Below, piece by piece: positions 4,978-6,185 of a stretch of 6,185 bases of DNA. A model generated the notes under the pieces. The model had not been told where the DNA came from. It made no database searches and saw only the letters and a list, made by a program, of their open reading frames with translations. Source of the stretch: Chloroflexota bacterium (lineage in GTDB: Bacteria > Chloroflexota > Dehalococcoidia > DSTF01 > RBG-16-68-14); contig JADFRJ010000145.1 in NCBI GenBank assembly GCA_022561355.1, positions 1-6,185 on the forward strand, given 5' to 3'. The translations under genes and the position numbers were made by a program. Positions within the stretch are counted from its first letter, which is position 1, and every line of letters begins with the position of its first letter.

Positions 4978-5508
4978 GTGCAACCGAACACCGAAACCGC
5001 GAACTGTGCGCCTAATCTTGCGATTTCCGCCACGCTTAGAGACGGGTTCGCGCTCTCCCTGCGGGCGGAGGGACGGGCGCCGAAAACCGTCGTCTCTTAC
5101 CTAGAGGCCGTCGACCTGCTCCTGGCCTATACCACCGAGCGGGGGATGCCCGACGTTTCCCACCTCACGGCAGAACACCTGCGAGAGTTCATCGCGCATC
5201 TCTTCGACAGGGGGAACAAGCCTGCCACCGTCTCCAACCGCTACCGAGCGTTGAAACGCTTCCTTGGCTGGCTCAGGGACGAGGGTGAGCGGACAGACAA
5301 CCCACTGGACCGCATCAAGCCACCAAAGATTCCTGCCCAGGTCATGCCGCACTATGAAGCGGACGAAGTTGACGCCTTGCTCCGGGCCTGTCCGTCCACC
5401 TACAGCGGAGTCCGCGACAGGGCCATGATTCTCACACTGTACGACACGGGCCGATTCGGGCATCTGGAGCTTCCATCAGACTCAAATGGGAACGCATCTG
5501 CTTACTGA
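4978..5508 (+). pseudogene. Truncated, frameshifted tyrosine recombinase / phage integrase
   Basis: The open frame gives 176 residues. Residues about 17-105 form the SAM-like core-binding domain of XerC/D-type recombinases (LRAEGRAPKTVVSYLEAV, then ATVSNRYRALKRFLGWLRDEG and NPLDRIKPP). The catalytic domain begins at VRDRAMILTLYDTG (about 144-157). There the frame breaks: the open frame continues RFGHLELPSD and stops at 5508, whereas the frame from 5454 reads IRASGASIRLKWERI, matching the conserved box I (T-G-L/I-R-x-S-E, then L-x-W-x-x-I) with its catalytic Arg at 5457-5459. A two-base insertion near 5450-5453 explains this. Beyond about 5498 no frame resembles the family, and the Lys, H-x-x-R, His/Trp and Tyr boxes are missing. 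An intact enzyme has about 300 residues or more. The protein cannot recombine DNA. It marks an old mobile element or a decayed Xer-like gene; no att repeat or tRNA end is visible beside it. Confidence 0.8.
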
Positions 5509-5573
5509 GCAGGCCGCTTCAGGCTCCACATCGACTCTCTTCGCCTTAGGTGTAACGCCCGGATCGGGGGCCG

Positions 5574-5593
5574 CTTAGGGCGTGAGCCCTAAG
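5574..5593 (-). terminator. Hairpin between recombinase remnant and excalibur-like gene
   Basis: CTTAGGGC (5574-5581) and GCCCTAAG (5586-5593) form a perfect 8-bp stem. On the plus strand the loop is GTGA, a GNRA-type tetraloop in RNA. It lies 25 bases past the stop of the leftward excalibur-like gene and about 65 bases past the stop of the recombinase frame, so it could end transcription from either side. There is no T-tract on either strand. Confidence 0.4.
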
Positions 5594-5618
5594 ATCTGAC
5601 AGAACCCGCCAATAAAGG

Positions 5619-6185
5619 TCACTCCAGGCTTCGCTTGCGGAATGCAGGTGGGATCACCAACTCCGGCGGCTGTGGGAGTCTGCGGCGCGTCACTCTCCAA
5701 GCAAGACCAGTGTCCAACGACGAAGAGAAGGAACCGTCAATGGTCGTGGCATGATGGCGACTGGAATCGGTGCGGGCGTGAAAGCCTATGACCGCGAACC
5801 CGGTCAGCAGCCAGGCCAGCCCGGCGCCGATAAGAGCGGCGACGAGCCAGGCTGCATAGCCGATTTCCGGCTCGAACGGACCGCTACCGGCAGCTGGCGG
5901 TTGAAGGCCACTACTAGCCGACGGAGGAGGCGGAGGCGGTGGCGATTCCTGCCTATCATCGGTGGTACCATCGCAACCGATTCCATCGCCGTCGGGGTCG
6001 AGGTTGAAAGGGTCTGGCGGCAACACGACGATCGGTCCATCCACGGACAGGGGCTCATCGCCGTCCCCAAAGCAGTCATAGTCTTTTCCCGGTGGCAGAC
6101 ACTCTGTTGGGTATGCCGGCTCGCAATCAGGCGTTGGTTGCGCAGGCATCGGCTCAGTCCGTTTAGGAATCGGCACATCTGTCGG
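5619..6185 (-). CDS. Excalibur-like, proline-rich, membrane-anchored protein, 5' end outside window
   Basis: The frame is open from the right edge to the stop at 5619, giving 188 visible residues; the true start and any signal peptide lie outside. Visible residues 1-19 are a Pro-rich linker. Residues 20-73 form an excalibur-like module: four Cys (21, 29, 38, 71), the phrase YPTECLPPGKDYDC, the VVLPPDP strand, and D63-P-D65-G-D67-GIGCD. The aspartates form the DxDxDG calcium-binding-type loop, as in domains found on extracellular thermonuclease-like proteins, and the Cys pairs suggest an oxidised, exported protein. A seven-proline run (about 82-88) is followed by one hydrophobic membrane segment (about 109-135, GYAAWLVAALIGAG onward). 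The 50-residue tail after it is basic and unrecognised. Calcium binding and surface location are inferred. A nuclease domain upstream is possible but cannot be seen. A GTG at 6176 could be read as a start, but no Shine-Dalgarno is visible and it would begin in mid-linker. Confidence 0.7.
   Translation of the reverse strand, partial: PTDVPIPKRTEPMPAQPTPDCEPAYPTECLPPGKDYDCFGDGDEPLSVDGPIVVLPPDPFNLDPDGDGIGCDGTTDDRQESPPPPPPPSASSGLQPPAAGSGPFEPEIGYAAWLVAALIGAGLAWLLTGFAVIGFHARTDSSRHHATTIDGSFSSSLDTGLAWRVTRRRLPQPPELVIPPAFRKRSLE

Noticed and set aside
4919..5104. Small plus-strand frame starting before the recombinase
   Set aside because: Arg-rich product overlapping the recombinase start in another frame, without a ribosome site.
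5101..5463. 120-residue minus-strand open frame opposite the recombinase remnant
   Set aside because: The plus strand carries the recombinase core-binding domain and a strong ribosome site; the minus product is unrecognised.
4772..5618. Possible attachment site or tRNA beside the recombinase remnant
   Set aside because: No tRNA fold and no direct repeat flanking the remnant were found by eye; the other end of any element may lie outside the window.
1..6185. CRISPR array, insertion sequence or rRNA
   Set aside because: No regularly spaced repeats, no transposase motif and no rRNA-like sequence were seen on either strand.

Overview
The window looks like chromosomal DNA from a GC-rich bacterium. 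The best guess is a Chloroflexota lineage (Dehalococcoidia-like), with an actinobacterium as the alternative. The guess rests on a DUF3090 protein (a family known mainly from Actinobacteria and Chloroflexota), a compact nucleotide-sugar dehydrogenase, and several -10 boxes so close to start codons that the transcripts should be leaderless. No rRNA, tRNA or marker gene is present to confirm it.

Layout. Positions 1-2373 are a leftward block. DUF3090 (2373-1855) is followed, through an ATGA stop/start overlap, by a divergent ketol-acid reductoisomerase-like gene (1858-803). After a gap of about 84 bases comes a TolB/PD40-type beta-propeller lipoprotein whose 3' end lies beyond the left edge. A short divergent promoter region (2374-2453) separates this block from a rightward Nudix hydrolase (2454-2891). 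The Nudix gene meets a leftward SRPBCC/START-like gene (3265-2888) tail to tail, both stops lying in one CTAG. Upstream of the SRPBCC gene on the same strand is a small coiled-coil protein (3529-3305). Then, rightward, come a remnant of a family 2 glycosyltransferase N-terminus (3721-3903) and a compact UDP-glucose/GDP-mannose dehydrogenase (3893-4771) with a strong Shine-Dalgarno. A very stable GC-rich hairpin follows at 4825-4856. The right end is accessory in character: a frameshifted, truncated tyrosine recombinase (from 4978) and a leftward gene for an excalibur-like, proline-rich, membrane-anchored protein whose 5' end lies beyond the right edge.

How the genes work together. DUF3090 and the KARI-like protein appear to be translationally coupled and so are probably made together. 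The KARI-like protein keeps the NAD(P)-binding and first metal-binding motifs but replaces the conserved active-site His and Lys, and no other branched-chain amino acid gene is nearby, so a different reaction is plausible. The glycosyltransferase remnant and the sugar dehydrogenase suggest the edge of a former or rearranged surface-glycan locus. I see no CRISPR array, no complete mobile element and no convincing new multi-gene system. The items most worth following are the altered KARI-like active site with its DUF3090 partner, and the repeated leaderless promoter geometry.
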